Below are positions 24,575-34,517 of a stretch of DNA of 43,867 bases, in pieces. The notes under the pieces were generated by a model. That model worked only from the letters and a program-made list of their open reading frames with translations. It did no database searches and was not told the origin of the DNA. The first letter of the stretch is position 1, and each line of letters opens with the position of its first letter. The stretch covers positions 1 through 43,867 of the forward strand of contig CALSMP010000015.1 in NCBI GenBank assembly GCA_943787485.1, given 5' to 3'. Position numbers and translations under genes: made by a program. The DNA comes from an uncultured Luminiphilus sp. (GTDB lineage: Bacteria; Pseudomonadota; Gammaproteobacteria; Pseudomonadales; Halieaceae).

Positions 24575-24952
24575 ATGTTTAGCCATATTATGGTGGGCGC
24601 GAATGATCTCGACGCCGCCAAAACTTTCTACGATGCAACCCTCGGTGCCTTGGGCTACGGACCCGGGGTGGTGGACCCGAAAGGGCGCATCTTTTATATG
24701 ACTGACACGGGTATCTTTGCCGTGACCGCCCCCATCGATGGCAATCCGGCGACTCATGGCAACGGCTCTACGATCGGCTTTGCCGCGACCACCACTGACG
24801 CCGCCGATGCCTGGCATGCTGCCGGTCTTGCCAATGGTGGCACCTCCTGCGAAGAGCCCCCCGGTGTTCGTGAAGGCGACATGGGCGCGTTGTACCTGGC
24901 GTACTTGCGCGACCCCTCTGGTAACAAACTTTGCGCGCTGCTGCGAGTGTAG
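24575..24952 (+). CDS. VOC-superfamily (glyoxalase-like) protein
   Basis: 125 residues from ATG at 24,575 with AAGGAAAT upstream. The fold is read from FSHIMVGANDLDAAKTFYDA, which is the first beta-alpha-beta-beta-beta unit start, and LYLAYLRDPSGNKLCALLRV at the end. His4 and the late GNKLCAL segment fit metal ligands, but the usual final Glu appears as Cys or is shifted (NKLCALL rather than NxxE), so metal chemistry is uncertain. Members include glyoxalase I-like enzymes, dioxygenases and resistance proteins; the substrate cannot be told. It is followed by a strong terminator. Confidence 0.85.
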   Translation: MFSHIMVGANDLDAAKTFYDATLGALGYGPGVVDPKGRIFYMTDTGIFAVTAPIDGNPATHGNGSTIGFAATTTDAADAWHAAGLANGGTSCEEPPGVREGDMGALYLAYLRDPSGNKLCALLRV

Positions 24953-24984
24953 TGCTACAAGCCAACGTTCAGTCGGCAGAACCG

Positions 24985-25019
24985 GTACCGCGGGCGAGAC
25001 CCGCGGTACTCTGTTATTT
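24985..25019 (+). terminator. Rho-independent terminator
   Basis: GTACCGCGGG (24,985-24,994) and CCCGCGGTAC (25,000-25,009) form a perfect 10-bp stem around CGAGA, followed by TCTGTTATTT. It lies 32 bp past the VOC stop. Confidence 0.8.
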
Positions 25020-25055
25020 CGCTAGTGAAACATCTATCTGAAGAGGGGTTCTGCT

Positions 25056-26024
25056 ATGACATCGCGCAACCACGCTGGCGGTATTCACCACTACCTAAAG
25101 CTTAACGGACTGGGTGGTGCATCAACCGTGGATGCCTCCGAGATGCTTGGTGAAGGACATTGGGTGCATCTCGATGCCGCGCACCCTGACTCCCGCGCCT
25201 GGCTGGAAACTCACACCACCCTCATCCCCATTGCTATTGATGCCTTGCTTGCCGAAGAGACCCGACCCCGGCTGGCGACCCGCGGCAACAACCTGCTGGT
25301 CACCTTGCGCGGCATCAACCCAGATGCCGATCAAGATCTTGAGGATATGATTTCGCTTCGGGTTTGGTGCGACGGAACACGGCTCATTTCCACTCGACTG
25401 CGCTCACTACAATCAACTCAGGATATTCGTGACGCTTTCATTGAGGGTGTTGGTCCAAAAACTATGATCGAGATACTGACGCTCGGCATCGACCTTTTGT
25501 TGCAACGAATGGAATTACCGCTGCACCGGCTCGAAGAGGACGCTATTAACCTTGAAGATCAGTTGCTTGAGGAAAATCAGTCAGTCAACCACGCAGAGCT
25601 CAGCAACTTGCGGCGAAACGTGTTGGGCTTGAGGCGGTTTCTCGGACCCCAGCGTGAGACTCTTCTCGCCCTCGCCGCTGTCCAGCTCGAGTGGATTACA
25701 GATATCGAGCGAATCCAGTTGCGAGAGCTTGGCGAACGGCAGGCAAGGCACGTTGATTTGCTCGACCACATCGCCAGCCGAATCACCGTCGCTCAGGAAG
25801 AGATACGAAACACGCTGACTAACGCCATGAACGAACGCATGTATGTGATGTCGATTGCTGCGGCACTGTTTCTTCCGCTGAGCTTTTTTACAGGTCTCAT
25901 GGGGATCAACGTTGGCGGCATGCCCGGTATCGACGATTCGCGCGCATTCTGGATCGTGGTCGGCCTCTGCCTAGCGGCGATTTCGGGCCTGTTATACCTA
26001 TTTCGCCGCCGGGGCTGGTGGTAG
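25056..26024 (+). CDS. zntB: CorA/ZntB-family divalent-metal transporter
   Basis: 322 residues from ATG at 25,056 with GAGGGG upstream. A long cytoplasmic N-terminal domain with helical coil (LHRLEEDAINLEDQLLEENQ) leads to two C-terminal membrane helices (AAALFLPLSFFTGLMG and FWIVVGLCLAAISGLLYLF). The pore motif is GINVGGMPG (about residues 283-291). The classic CorA GMN is GIN here, and GIN with VGGMPG/VGGIPG is typical of ZntB-like members, which move Zn2+. The protein forms pentamers in the family. Zn2+ rather than Mg2+ as substrate is inference from that motif. Confidence 0.9.
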   Translation: MTSRNHAGGIHHYLKLNGLGGASTVDASEMLGEGHWVHLDAAHPDSRAWLETHTTLIPIAIDALLAEETRPRLATRGNNLLVTLRGINPDADQDLEDMISLRVWCDGTRLISTRLRSLQSTQDIRDAFIEGVGPKTMIEILTLGIDLLLQRMELPLHRLEEDAINLEDQLLEENQSVNHAELSNLRRNVLGLRRFLGPQRETLLALAAVQLEWITDIERIQLRELGERQARHVDLLDHIASRITVAQEEIRNTLTNAMNERMYVMSIAAALFLPLSFFTGLMGINVGGMPGIDDSRAFWIVVGLCLAAISGLLYLFRRRGWW

Positions 26025-26142
26025 CGGCTCCTCGCGCAAGGCCAACGCAGTAAAAACTCTCCGCATGATCCGGTGTACACTATCGGCCTGATCACTATTA
26101 CCTCTCGGGCGAAATTCAAACACAAGTCAACGGACACTTCTC

Positions 26143-26742
26143 ATGAATCAGGCATTACCAGAGCGCGCAAAATTTCATCATATGAAAGACGGGACGGCGG
26201 ACGACTGGGCCATTATCGGCGGTGAGGCCAAGGCCTTCGCAGCAACCGTTTATGAAAGAATTACCGATCACCTGAAGCTGCTGAGCGGCGACTGCGGTGG
26301 CTTTCCGGTGGACCGCCTGACCCATTGTTTACAAACTGCAACACTGGCGCATAAAGATGGCAAGGATGATGAGTATGTTGTCTGCGCACTGCTCCACGAC
26401 ATTGGCGATACCCTCGGCCCCACGAACCACGCGGATATTGCCGCCGCAATTCTCGAGCCTTATGTCAGCGAAGAAAATCATTGGATGGTCAAACATCACG
26501 CGATTTTTCAGGGTTATTACTTCTTCGAGTATCTAGGCCTTGACCGAAATATCAGGGATCAGTTCAAAGAACATCCCTACTATGAAAGAACCCTCGAGTT
26601 TATTGAAAAATATGATGCCCCGGCCTTTGACCCTGAGGCGGAAACTTACAGCCTTGAATTTTTTGAGCCGATGCTCAAAGCAGTTCTCGCCCGTCCGAGA
26701 AAATCGTTGTACATGAGTAACGATAACGCGCTGTTTGATTGA
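26143..26742 (+). CDS. HD-domain protein resembling PhnZ/MIOX mixed-valent di-iron oxygenases
   Basis: 199 residues. The metal-ligand set expected for HD-type di-iron oxygenases is present: His61 in LTHCLQTATLAHKDGKDDE, His85-Asp86 in LLHDIGD, His96 in PTNHAD, His118/119 in VKHHAIF and Asp158 in EKYDAPAFDP. The HxxQ.A..A...G..DE pattern after the first His resembles PhnZ, which oxidatively cleaves 2-amino-1-hydroxyethylphosphonate, and the YDAPAFDPEAET tail resembles inositol oxygenase. Plain HD phosphohydrolase activity is the alternative. Its stop is 3 bp before the GTG of the TonB receptor gene, so the two are probably co-transcribed. The ribosome site is weak. Confidence 0.8.
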   Translation: MNQALPERAKFHHMKDGTADDWAIIGGEAKAFAATVYERITDHLKLLSGDCGGFPVDRLTHCLQTATLAHKDGKDDEYVVCALLHDIGDTLGPTNHADIAAAILEPYVSEENHWMVKHHAIFQGYYFFEYLGLDRNIRDQFKEHPYYERTLEFIEKYDAPAFDPEAETYSLEFFEPMLKAVLARPRKSLYMSNDNALFD

Positions 26743-26745
26743 CCG

Positions 26746-28701
26746 GTGATTTCTGCCCAGCGCTGGTGCGATTGGTTACGCCGCACCAGCCTCTGCCTTG
26801 GCTTAATTGGGTCGTCGCCCTCAACCGTTGCGATCGAGGCCGATAAGCAATCCTCCATACCTGCGGCTACCGTCTCCCTTGAGGAAGTTGTAGTTACGGC
26901 AAATCGTAACCTGCTGAATCAATCACTGTCGCAAAGCCACACCAGCTATGAGGTGAATCTGAATGACGTCGTTGGTTTTCGTCGATCACTTGCCGACTTG
27001 GCTGTGCAGGCGCCGGGGGTAAGTCTTAACGGGCAAGGCGGGTTATTCCAAAGCTACAGTCTCCGGGGCCTGAGTCGCTGGCGAATCCGCACCGAAGTGA
27101 ATGGCATCCCGCTCCTGATTGATCGGCCGGCAGGGTCATCCGCTTCGTTCATTCCCCCTGATCTCGTGAGTCGCATTACCATCAGCCAAGGACCCAACTC
27201 CACGCTCTACGGGTCCGATGCGATGGGAGGGGTCGTCACGCTGGACACCAGACCCGTTGGCGCTCCCTCTTACAGCCTTAACTGGCAAGACAACGACAAC
27301 AGCCTCTCCCTGACAGCCAAGGGAGCGATCAATTCTGTTCTTCATGGCGGGGTCACGCTTCGGCGTGCGAGTGAGGCGGAAGATGCGCAGAGGCGCCCCC
27401 TGAACACGGGATATGAGCAAGTGGCCTTGGCGCTACATGCGCGAAAAGAGTGGGAGACGCTATCGCTAAGCGCCAGTTGGTTACCGGTCCGGGGCAGAGA
27501 TATCGGCAAATCATCAAGCGACTTCCCTGCGACCAGTCAGGCTCGATACCCCCACGATGATCACAGCTTGGCGACGGTTCAGCTTAAGCAGGACGATCGC
27601 TGGCTGGCTCGGCTTTACCACCACAGCCAAGACTGGGCTTCAGAAATTCAATCAACGGATGCTGGCATTGACCGAACTCGATACCAAGGAGATACCGTCG
27701 GCGCGCTTGTTTACGCGGCGACGCCTTTTCCAGCCGGGGAGGGTCGAGTCGGAATCGAATGGCTCGGTCGGCGTGGTGTCAGCATCGACATAGAGACTCA
27801 CATTGACTCACAGGGTGGAGCGTCTTACGAAAACAGTGTTTATGGTGATCAGGACGATGTTGGACTCTTCATCGATCAGGTATGGCGCATAAATAGCACG
27901 ACGCTGGAGCTGGGAGGCCGCTACGATCACATTGAGCAACAGGGCGGTCGGGCTTGGGCTAATCAAATGGGGGTTGATGATGGCGCCTGGAGCGGTCATC
28001 TCGCCATAAGTAGGCAACTAAGCAGCAGCTGGCAACTGACGGGCAAATTAGGCACAGGATTTCGGTTCCCCACATTGACCGAGCGCTTTTTCAACGGCAC
28101 CACACCGCGTGGACAGCTCGTTGGCAATCCCGCGCTCAAACCAGAAACCATGGAATCCGTTGAGCTGCGAACCGACTACCATCACGACGCGCTGCGCGTC
28201 GGTATCACCGGCTATTACAACTGGCTAGACGATTACATCGAACGGATCGTTCTCGCTCCCGATATCAGAAGCTATACCAACGTGGATCGCGCCAGCATTT
28301 GGGGTTATGAGGCTGTGGTGGATTGGCAAATGACCCCCAACCTGCACCACCGGTTTCTTTACCAGTATCAGCGGGGTGAAGACAATGCGGGTCGATGGCT
28401 AGCCGATCTCAATCCGCCCTTATGGCGCTATGGTTTGTCCTGGGAGACGCCCTACCTACAATTTCAGGCGGATCTGATTCACAGGCCTTCGCGGGGTGAG
28501 GCGGGTGCTGGCGAGCTCCCTCTACCCTCAGCCACCTGGGTAGACGGAAGCTTGCGTTTTACCCTGTCGAGATCGCTTGCGCTGACACTCTTTGCAAACA
28601 ATGTTTTCAACGAGGAGTACACCGGCAGTGCCGACGATCGCGCCGCCTATCAACCCGGTCGCACCCTGGGGATTGGCGTGCATTGGCAGCCCCAAGGCTG
28701 A
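26746..28701 (+). CDS. TonB-dependent outer-membrane receptor
   Basis: 651 residues from GTG at 26,746, directly after the HD-domain gene. A signal sequence (LCLGLIGSSPSTVA) is followed by the TonB box-like LEEVVVTANR, then the plug domain with LADLAVQAPGVSLNGQGG, YSLRGLSRWRIRTEVNGIP and ISQGPNSTLYGSDAMGGVV. The rest is a 22-strand barrel with RYDHIEQ, FRFPTLTERFFNG, NPALKPETMESVELRTDY and a final LFANNVFNEEYTGS...GRTLGIGVHW. It ends HWQPQG, so the usual terminal aromatic residue is four positions in from the end. Such receptors import siderophores, cobalamin, sugars or other ligands using TonB energy. The ligand is unknown; linkage to an oxygenase suggests an organic substrate. Confidence 0.92.
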   Translation: MISAQRWCDWLRRTSLCLGLIGSSPSTVAIEADKQSSIPAATVSLEEVVVTANRNLLNQSLSQSHTSYEVNLNDVVGFRRSLADLAVQAPGVSLNGQGGLFQSYSLRGLSRWRIRTEVNGIPLLIDRPAGSSASFIPPDLVSRITISQGPNSTLYGSDAMGGVVTLDTRPVGAPSYSLNWQDNDNSLSLTAKGAINSVLHGGVTLRRASEAEDAQRRPLNTGYEQVALALHARKEWETLSLSASWLPVRGRDIGKSSSDFPATSQARYPHDDHSLATVQLKQDDRWLARLYHHSQDWASEIQSTDAGIDRTRYQGDTVGALVYAATPFPAGEGRVGIEWLGRRGVSIDIETHIDSQGGASYENSVYGDQDDVGLFIDQVWRINSTTLELGGRYDHIEQQGGRAWANQMGVDDGAWSGHLAISRQLSSSWQLTGKLGTGFRFPTLTERFFNGTTPRGQLVGNPALKPETMESVELRTDYHHDALRVGITGYYNWLDDYIERIVLAPDIRSYTNVDRASIWGYEAVVDWQMTPNLHHRFLYQYQRGEDNAGRWLADLNPPLWRYGLSWETPYLQFQADLIHRPSRGEAGAGELPLPSATWVDGSLRFTLSRSLALTLFANNVFNEEYTGSADDRAAYQPGRTLGIGVHWQPQG

Positions 28702-28871
28702 TGTCCAGACAGTCCTCGAGTGGTGTAGTTCTGAAGGGCGCAAGGACCAGCTGTCCAACCGCTCAAGCTACCGTTCATGCACGATAAGCGCTGGGTAGAT
28801 CGCCATTTGATTGTTATGCTCCACGCTTTGGCGTGTAACGCTATTTTCACCATGACACCAAGAGGTCACCC

Positions 28872-31800
28872 ATGATCCCCAAGCCCCCCCATCGTACTCT
28901 CTTGTCTTTCTTGCTCACTCTCGTTTGCTGTTTGGTCTGCCCTGCCCTCGCGTTGGCTGAGGAGACCGCAGCTGATGAAAAAAAACCCGACCCTTACGAG
29001 GGCTTAAAATGGCGCAATATCGGACCAGCCTTCATGTCGGGGCGCATCGCGGATATCGATTGGGACCCCAACGATAACTCCGTCTGGTACGTCGGCGTTG
29101 GCTCGGGGGGCGTGTGGAAAACCATCAATGCGGGGGTAACCTGGACGCCCGTGTTCGACAAACAAACCTCCTATTCGATAGGTAACGTCACCGTCGATCC
29201 CTCAAACCCCCACCGTATTTGGGTGGGCACCGGGGAGGATGTCGGCGGGCGCCATGTAGGCTTTGGTGATGGCATTTATCGCTCTGATGATGCCGGCAAG
29301 ACCTGGGTGAAAAAAGGGCTCGAGAACTCCCAGCACATCTCGACAATTCTGGTTCACCCCGATGACTCCAACACAGTGTGGGTCGCGGTCCAAGGACCAC
29401 TCTGGACCAAGGGCGGGGAACGCGGCTTTTTCATGACCACGGACGGCGGAGAGACGTGGGAAAAAACCTTGGGCGGGGGTGAGTGGACCGGCGTTACCGA
29501 TATCAAAATGGATCCTCGAAATCCCGATGTGCTCTATGCGGCCACCTGGCAGCACCATCGCACCGTGGCGGCCTATATGGGCGGCGGTCCTGAGAGTGGC
29601 ATTCACAAGTCGACCGATGGCGGTCGCACTTGGGCGCAGCTTAAGACCGGGCTCCCCGAGGGCAATAAAGGCAAGATCGGTCTGGCAATCTCCCCACAAA
29701 ATCCCGATGTCATCTACGCAGCGATCGAACTCAATCGCCGCGAAGGCGGTGTGTGGCGCTCCGACAACCGCGGCGGTAGCTGGGTGAAGGGCGCGGACGC
29801 AGTCGGTGGCGGTACCGGCCCTCACTACTACCAAGAAATTTTTGCGAGCCCCCATCAGTTCGATCGGCTCTACCTGGTCGGTCCCACCGTTCAGAAATCC
29901 GAGGACGGTGGCAAAACCTTTAGCCCCATGGCGCACCCAAACCAGCATGGAGATATGCATGCCATCGTGTTTCACCCCACCGACCCCAATTACATCATGA
30001 TGGGGACGGATGGCGGTCTCTACGAAAGCTTCGACTTGGGTGCAACCTGGCGCTACATGGAAAATCTTCCAGTAACCCAGTACTACAAGCTCGCGCTTGA
30101 TGATGCCGAGCCCTTTTACAACATTTATGGCGGCACCCAGGACAACAACACCCAAGGGGGGCCATCCCGCACCGATAACGTTCACGGTATTCGCACCGCC
30201 GATTGGTACGTGGTGCTGGGGGGCGATGGCCATCAACCGGCGACTGAACCGGGAAATCCGGACATCCTCTACGCCCAGTGGCAGCAGGGCAACCTCACTC
30301 GGGTTGATCTAACAACTGGGGAATCGGTGTATATCAAACCGCAACCGGCCGCCGGTGATCCGCCTGAGCGCTACAACTGGGACTCCCCTATTCTGGTGAG
30401 CTCGCATAATCCCACCACGCTTTTTTTTGGCTCACAGCGAGTGTGGCGATCGGATAACCGCGGGGATTCCTGGACGGCGATTTCTACCGACCTGACCCGC
30501 AATGAAGATCGCATGCTGATGCCTCTCATGGATCAGACCTGGGGTTGGGATGCCCCCTGGGACATGTATGCCATGTCCGACTACAACACCATTACCTCCC
30601 TCGCTGAGAGCCCGCTGGAAGAGGGGCTGCTCTATGCCGGCACCGATGACGGATTGATTCATGTCTCTCAGAACGGCGGCAAAGAGTGGCGCAAAATAGA
30701 AGTCGGCAACCTGCCGGGTGTACCCAAGACCGCCTTTGTAAATGACATTCGCGCCGATCTCCACGACGCCGATACGGTCTATGTCGCCCTCGATAACCAC
30801 AAATACGGGGACTTTAGCCCCTACCTGTTGGTCAGTCGTAACCGCGGCAAAAGCTGGCAAAGTATCACCGATGGCATACCCGATCGGCACTTAGTCTGGC
30901 GCGTAGTTCAGGATCACGAGCAGGCTCGCCTACTCTTCGCCGCCACGGAGTTCGGCGTCTTTGTCAGCTTCAATGGCGGTGACTCATGGGCCAAATTCAG
31001 CGCCGGCATGCCGACCATATCCATTCGCGATCTTCAGATTCAGCGCCGAGAAGATGATCTCGTCGCCGCGAGCTTCGGGCGGGGATTTTTTGTGCTTGAT
31101 GATTATTCGGCACTGAGAGAATTGGCCGGCGACACCCTCGAGCAGGAGGCCGTGCTGTTCCCAACGCGAGACGCGGACTGGTACTTCGAGCGAGGCGTCC
31201 TAGGGGCAACGCGTAAAGGCTCCCAGGGCGATCAGCTCTATGTCGCGGACAATCCTCCGTTTGGTGCGGTACTCACCTATCACCTAGCCGAGGGCTTTAT
31301 GACCGCTGAAAAGCAACGCCAGGAACAAGAGAAAGCGGCTCTCAAGGACAACAAGGCGGTGGAATTCCCGGGCTGGGATAGCGTGATAGACGAACAGCGA
31401 GAGACCGCTCCGGCACTGAAGCTCGTCATTAAAAATAGTGACGGCCAAGTGATTCGACGCATTGAGGCGCCGACCAAGAAGGGATTTCATCGCGTTGCCT
31501 GGGATTTACGACACCCCTATTCAGGCTCGGTAGAAACACCGCCCAATTGGCAGGGACTCCCACCCAGCGGCTTCATGGCCATACCCGGCCAATACAGCGC
31601 CGAACTTGTCCTCGTTAAAGATGGCGCGAGCCGGGTGCTCGATGGTCCCGTTTCCTTTGCGGTAAATCGACTCTATGAGCCAGCGCTGAAAGGCGCCCCT
31701 CTGGAGGAGGTCAACGCTTTCTGGACGGGAACTGGCTCAGGTTTCGGGTCAGGTTAGCGCCGCGACCTATGCGCTTGATGATGCGGTGGAAGACGTCGAA

Positions 31801-32169
31801 ATCCTTTACAAAATGCTGGCGGCTTCAGCCACATCGCCCGGTGACCTGGAGTCAACTCTGCACCAACTCCGACAGGAACTATACGTGCTTGAGGAGGCTC
31901 TGTCGGGTAACCAATCCAAGGGATCGATCGGAGCTTACGACGAGCATCGGATCACCAGCTGGCTCTGGCACGCCTACGGCGGGGTGTCTGACTCTACCTA
32001 TGGCCCCACACCCGCGCACCGACAAAGTCTCGATAATGCCAAAACCAGCTTCGCCCCTGTACGCGATAGGCTAAACAGCATTATGAATGAGGAGCTGCCG
32101 GCGATCAGGAGAGCCCTGAACGAGCGCGGCGCGCCCTGGGGTCGGGGGCAAGCAATTCCCGCGGGATAG
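28872..32169 (+). CDS. Large exported sortilin/VPS10-like BNR propeller protein, one frameshift near 31,720
   Basis: From ATG at 28,872 (AGAGGT upstream) a signal peptide (LLSFLLTLVCCLVCPALALA) is followed by WRNIGPAFMSGRIADIDW and a long array of Asp-box/BNR blades: SGGVWKTINAGVTW, GIYRSDDAGKTW, GFFMTTDGGETW, GIHKSTDGGRTW, VWRSDNRGDSW and LIHVSQNGGKEW. This is the family often annotated as glycosyl hydrolase or sortilin-like, although catalysis is mostly unproven. A C-terminal domain (VIRRIEAPTKKGFHRVAWDL) and a helical tail follow. The frame stops at 31,757, but the tail ELAQVSGQVSAATYALDDAV to 32,169 continues in another frame, so one indel near 31,715-31,730 is likely. About 1,095 residues when joined, periplasmic or secreted. 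Confidence 0.88.
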
Positions 32170-32186
32170 ACAACTATCCGGATCGC

Positions 32187-32630
32187 TTATTTTTGGGCGC
32201 GGTACAAGCCTGCACCGCGCGCCAACCACAAACCGCGGTTGACGTGCCAAGGTCTGTGGTAGGACTCAGCGCTATCATCGTCATGGTCCCAGCCGCGACA
32301 ATGATTCATTTCATGCTCATAAATTGCTTCCGGAACGGCGGTCCATTGGTGAATCACACAATGGGCCTCGCCCCAACTCGCCGATCGCAGGGCGCAGGCG
32401 TCACTCTCAGGATGCGGGCATACTGCTCGCAAGGTGGATAACTCCTGATGCACCACCACCCGGATATCGGCCTGCAGTAAATCCTCACAGGGACGTTGGT
32501 CAGCCTCCTCACATATCGGCGGATCTCCACCAAGAACACGGAAGCTACCGAGCAAGGCAGTAGTAACAGGCAGGCAAATCAGTACGCCCAGCACGATTTT
32601 ACTCATCCGGGACTTTGGCGAGTCACGCAC
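32187..32630 (-). CDS. Small exported protein with a metzincin-like HExxHxxGxxH motif
   Basis: 147 residues from GTG at 32,630 (ATG at 32,606 is an alternative). An N-terminal hydrophobic segment (KIVLGVLICLPVTTALLG) suggests a signal peptide or anchor. The striking feature is HEMNHCRGWDH at residues 106-116, which fits HExxHxxGxxH, the zinc motif of metzincin peptidases with a catalytic Glu. Six cysteines could form disulfides outside the cytoplasm. The domain is far shorter than standard metzincins, so a minimal peptidase or a non-catalytic zinc protein are both possible. It is the last gene of a four-gene minus-strand operon, 29 bp after the nitroreductase-like gene. Confidence 0.7.
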   Translation of the reverse strand: MRDSPKSRMSKIVLGVLICLPVTTALLGSFRVLGGDPPICEEADQRPCEDLLQADIRVVVHQELSTLRAVCPHPESDACALRSASWGEAHCVIHQWTAVPEAIYEHEMNHCRGWDHDDDSAESYHRPWHVNRGLWLARGAGLYRAQK

Positions 32631-32659
32631 CTAGAAAATTTCCGTCTCGTTGCTGCGAC

Positions 32660-33340
32660 CTATTCGACAAAGCGACTGATCTCTTCAAGGGTCTTTTTCA
32701 GCGTAGCCGCTCGGGGCACCACCGCACCATCTGCCGGGTGGCCCACGACTATCAACATCATCGGCCGCTCGCGCGGTGGCCGCTCGAGAATTTTGTTTAA
32801 AAACTTCATAGGATTGGGCGTATGGGTGAGCGTCGCCAGCCCGGCCTGATGCAGTGCCGATAACAACAGTCCCGCCGCAATACCCACGGACTCAGGCACG
32901 TAGTAGTTCTTTTGCCGGTTACCTTCCGCATCGGTTCTATATCGCTCGGCGAATACCGCGATCAGCCATGGCGCTGTCTCCAAAAACGGCTTTTGATCAT
33001 CGGTACCCAAAGGCGATAAATCTGCCAACCAATCGTCACCCGCTTTCCCCGCATAAAAAGCCCGCTCCTCTTCCTCTGCAGCAAGCCGAATCGCGCGCTT
33101 AATCTCAGGGTTACTGACACAGGCAAAGTGCCACGGTTGGTGATTTGCGCCCGAGGGAGCCGACCCAGCGGCCCGCACGCAGGTTTCAATCAGCTCGCGC
33201 GGCACGGGGGTCGCGGCGAAATGGCGCACCGAGCGTCGGGACTGCATCGACTGACAATAAGCCTGCGCACGAAGCAGACGCTCTTCCTCGGTCAGGGCCT
33301 CGGGCTTGGGTAGCGGGATGGGGTCATAGTGGTAGTCCAT
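32660..33340 (-). CDS. Nitroreductase-family flavoprotein, iodotyrosine-deiodinase-like
   Basis: 226 residues from ATG at 33,340. SRRSVRHFAATPVPRELIE is the FMN phosphate-binding start of the family, and AGSAPSGANHQPWHFACVS the next conserved block. The C-terminal half, SVGIAAGLLLSALHQAGLAT with LTHTPNPMKFLNKILERP and RERPMMLIVVGHPA, closely resembles iodotyrosine deiodinase (IYD) homologues. Those are FMN enzymes that reductively remove halogens from halotyrosines in animals and some bacteria; other nitroreductases reduce nitro groups or quinones. No signal peptide, so cytoplasmic. The ATG lies 4 bp after the stop of the hydroxylase gene, showing tight coupling. The substrate is inference. 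Confidence 0.88.
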   Translation of the reverse strand: MDYHYDPIPLPKPEALTEEERLLRAQAYCQSMQSRRSVRHFAATPVPRELIETCVRAAGSAPSGANHQPWHFACVSNPEIKRAIRLAAEEEERAFYAGKAGDDWLADLSPLGTDDQKPFLETAPWLIAVFAERYRTDAEGNRQKNYYVPESVGIAAGLLLSALHQAGLATLTHTPNPMKFLNKILERPPRERPMMLIVVGHPADGAVVPRAATLKKTLEEISRFVE

Positions 33341-33344
33341 TAAA

Positions 33345-34517
33345 CTAGGCCGCAGTGGGATAGCTTCTTACCGATTCAAGCAACGTGGTAATGAGATGCC
33401 GCTCGTCTTCATTTAGTTCGGGCCGCCAAACATCAAATAACAAGATAATGCGGTCCTCATCACTGCGATTCCATGCTTCATGATTGATGCTATCGTCAAA
33501 AGCCCAGCCCTCCCCGCGCCTTGTCTGCCGCTCGTCGTGACCAACACGTAGCCCGCATTCAGGCGGCACAATCAACGGCAAGTGACAAATCAGGCGCGCA
33601 TTTAGCATGCCGGTATGGGGCGCGATCGTCGCCCCAGCGTTCAGCTTTGAAAACAATACCGATGGCGCAAGCCCCTTGATTTTTGTTAAGGGCAGCGACT
33701 TCATAAGCGTCACCGTTTCGGGGCAAAAGGCGATAACGTTTTCATCGGGCTCACCATCCTGCCAAAGGTAGGCCGAGGTCCAACTATCACTGTCAAGTAG
33801 GTCACCGTCGTCGCTCGGGGTCCTATCCAGGCCGCTGTGCACGTAGGGGGTAAAGCCTGCGGCGTTTTGCGCCAACAACGCTTGCAACTCGTGTTGGATC
33901 GTATCGGTCGCCTCCTCCAGAGATTTCATCCAGGGCAGGTGTTCAGTAGGGTAAAAAGTGCGGTAGGGAATATGAGGCATGTAAAACACGTGAGGCATCT
34001 GTGGATAACGCTCGCTCTCCTCTTCTCTCACCTTGACCCCCATCATCAAATCGAGGGCTTCGTTAAAACGCGAGGGCGCCGATGCTCGCTGGTAACCCAC
34101 CGACGCCAGCTGTTCAAACAAATGCTGCCGAAATCGTTGATTGAGCTGCTGGAGGTGCTCCTGTATCCGGCTCAAGTCCTTGGCGATTGCCGGCGGTACC
34201 GAGGGCAGCGTAGCGGCCACACGCAGCGCGAGGGTGTAATGAGCCGCCGCATTTTGTTCATCGTTGCGGCCCGCCAACAAATCTCCCTTCATGATCAAGG
34301 CGCGTAGATTTTTTCCTTCACGACTAAGAACGTGATCGATACCCGTCTCGGCGGCTGCGAGATCCCCCTGTACAACACAAGCCAGCGCATAACCCAACCA
34401 CACTTGGGCGCTGTCCTCACCGGCATCAAGGCTCGCTTGAAATTGCGATCGCGCCTCCACCGCCCTGCCAGCCTGGAGGGCTTTGATACCAGCATCAAAT
34501 AACGTTTTTCCAGTCAC
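33345..34517 (-). CDS. TPR plus aspartyl/asparaginyl beta-hydroxylase domain protein
   Basis: 390 residues from GTG at 34,517. This start is set by a GTGA overlap with the stop of the preceding membrane-protein gene; the frame is open further upstream, but that part is the antisense-like overlap of the neighbour. The first ~130 residues hold tetratricopeptide-like helices (GIKALQAGRAVEARSQFQAS, AQVWLGYALACVVQGDLAAA). The C-terminus is an AspH-type 2-oxoglutarate/Fe(II) oxygenase: His301 in APHTGMLNARL, CGLRVG, FDDSINHEAWN with His346, and Arg356 in DRIILLFDVWRPEL. The family often keeps only two metal histidines, as here. Substrate unknown; the animal enzyme hydroxylates Asp/Asn in EGF domains. 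It is the second gene of the operon. Confidence 0.88.
   Translation of the reverse strand: MTGKTLFDAGIKALQAGRAVEARSQFQASLDAGEDSAQVWLGYALACVVQGDLAAAETGIDHVLSREGKNLRALIMKGDLLAGRNDEQNAAAHYTLALRVAATLPSVPPAIAKDLSRIQEHLQQLNQRFRQHLFEQLASVGYQRASAPSRFNEALDLMMGVKVREEESERYPQMPHVFYMPHIPYRTFYPTEHLPWMKSLEEATDTIQHELQALLAQNAAGFTPYVHSGLDRTPSDDGDLLDSDSWTSAYLWQDGEPDENVIAFCPETVTLMKSLPLTKIKGLAPSVLFSKLNAGATIAPHTGMLNARLICHLPLIVPPECGLRVGHDERQTRRGEGWAFDDSINHEAWNRSDEDRIILLFDVWRPELNEDERHLITTLLESVRSYPTAA

Noticed and set aside
29202..30236. Minus-strand frame of 344 codons
   Set aside because: Fully antisense to the sortilin-like propeller gene; its composition mirrors the repetitive blades and has no motif of its own.
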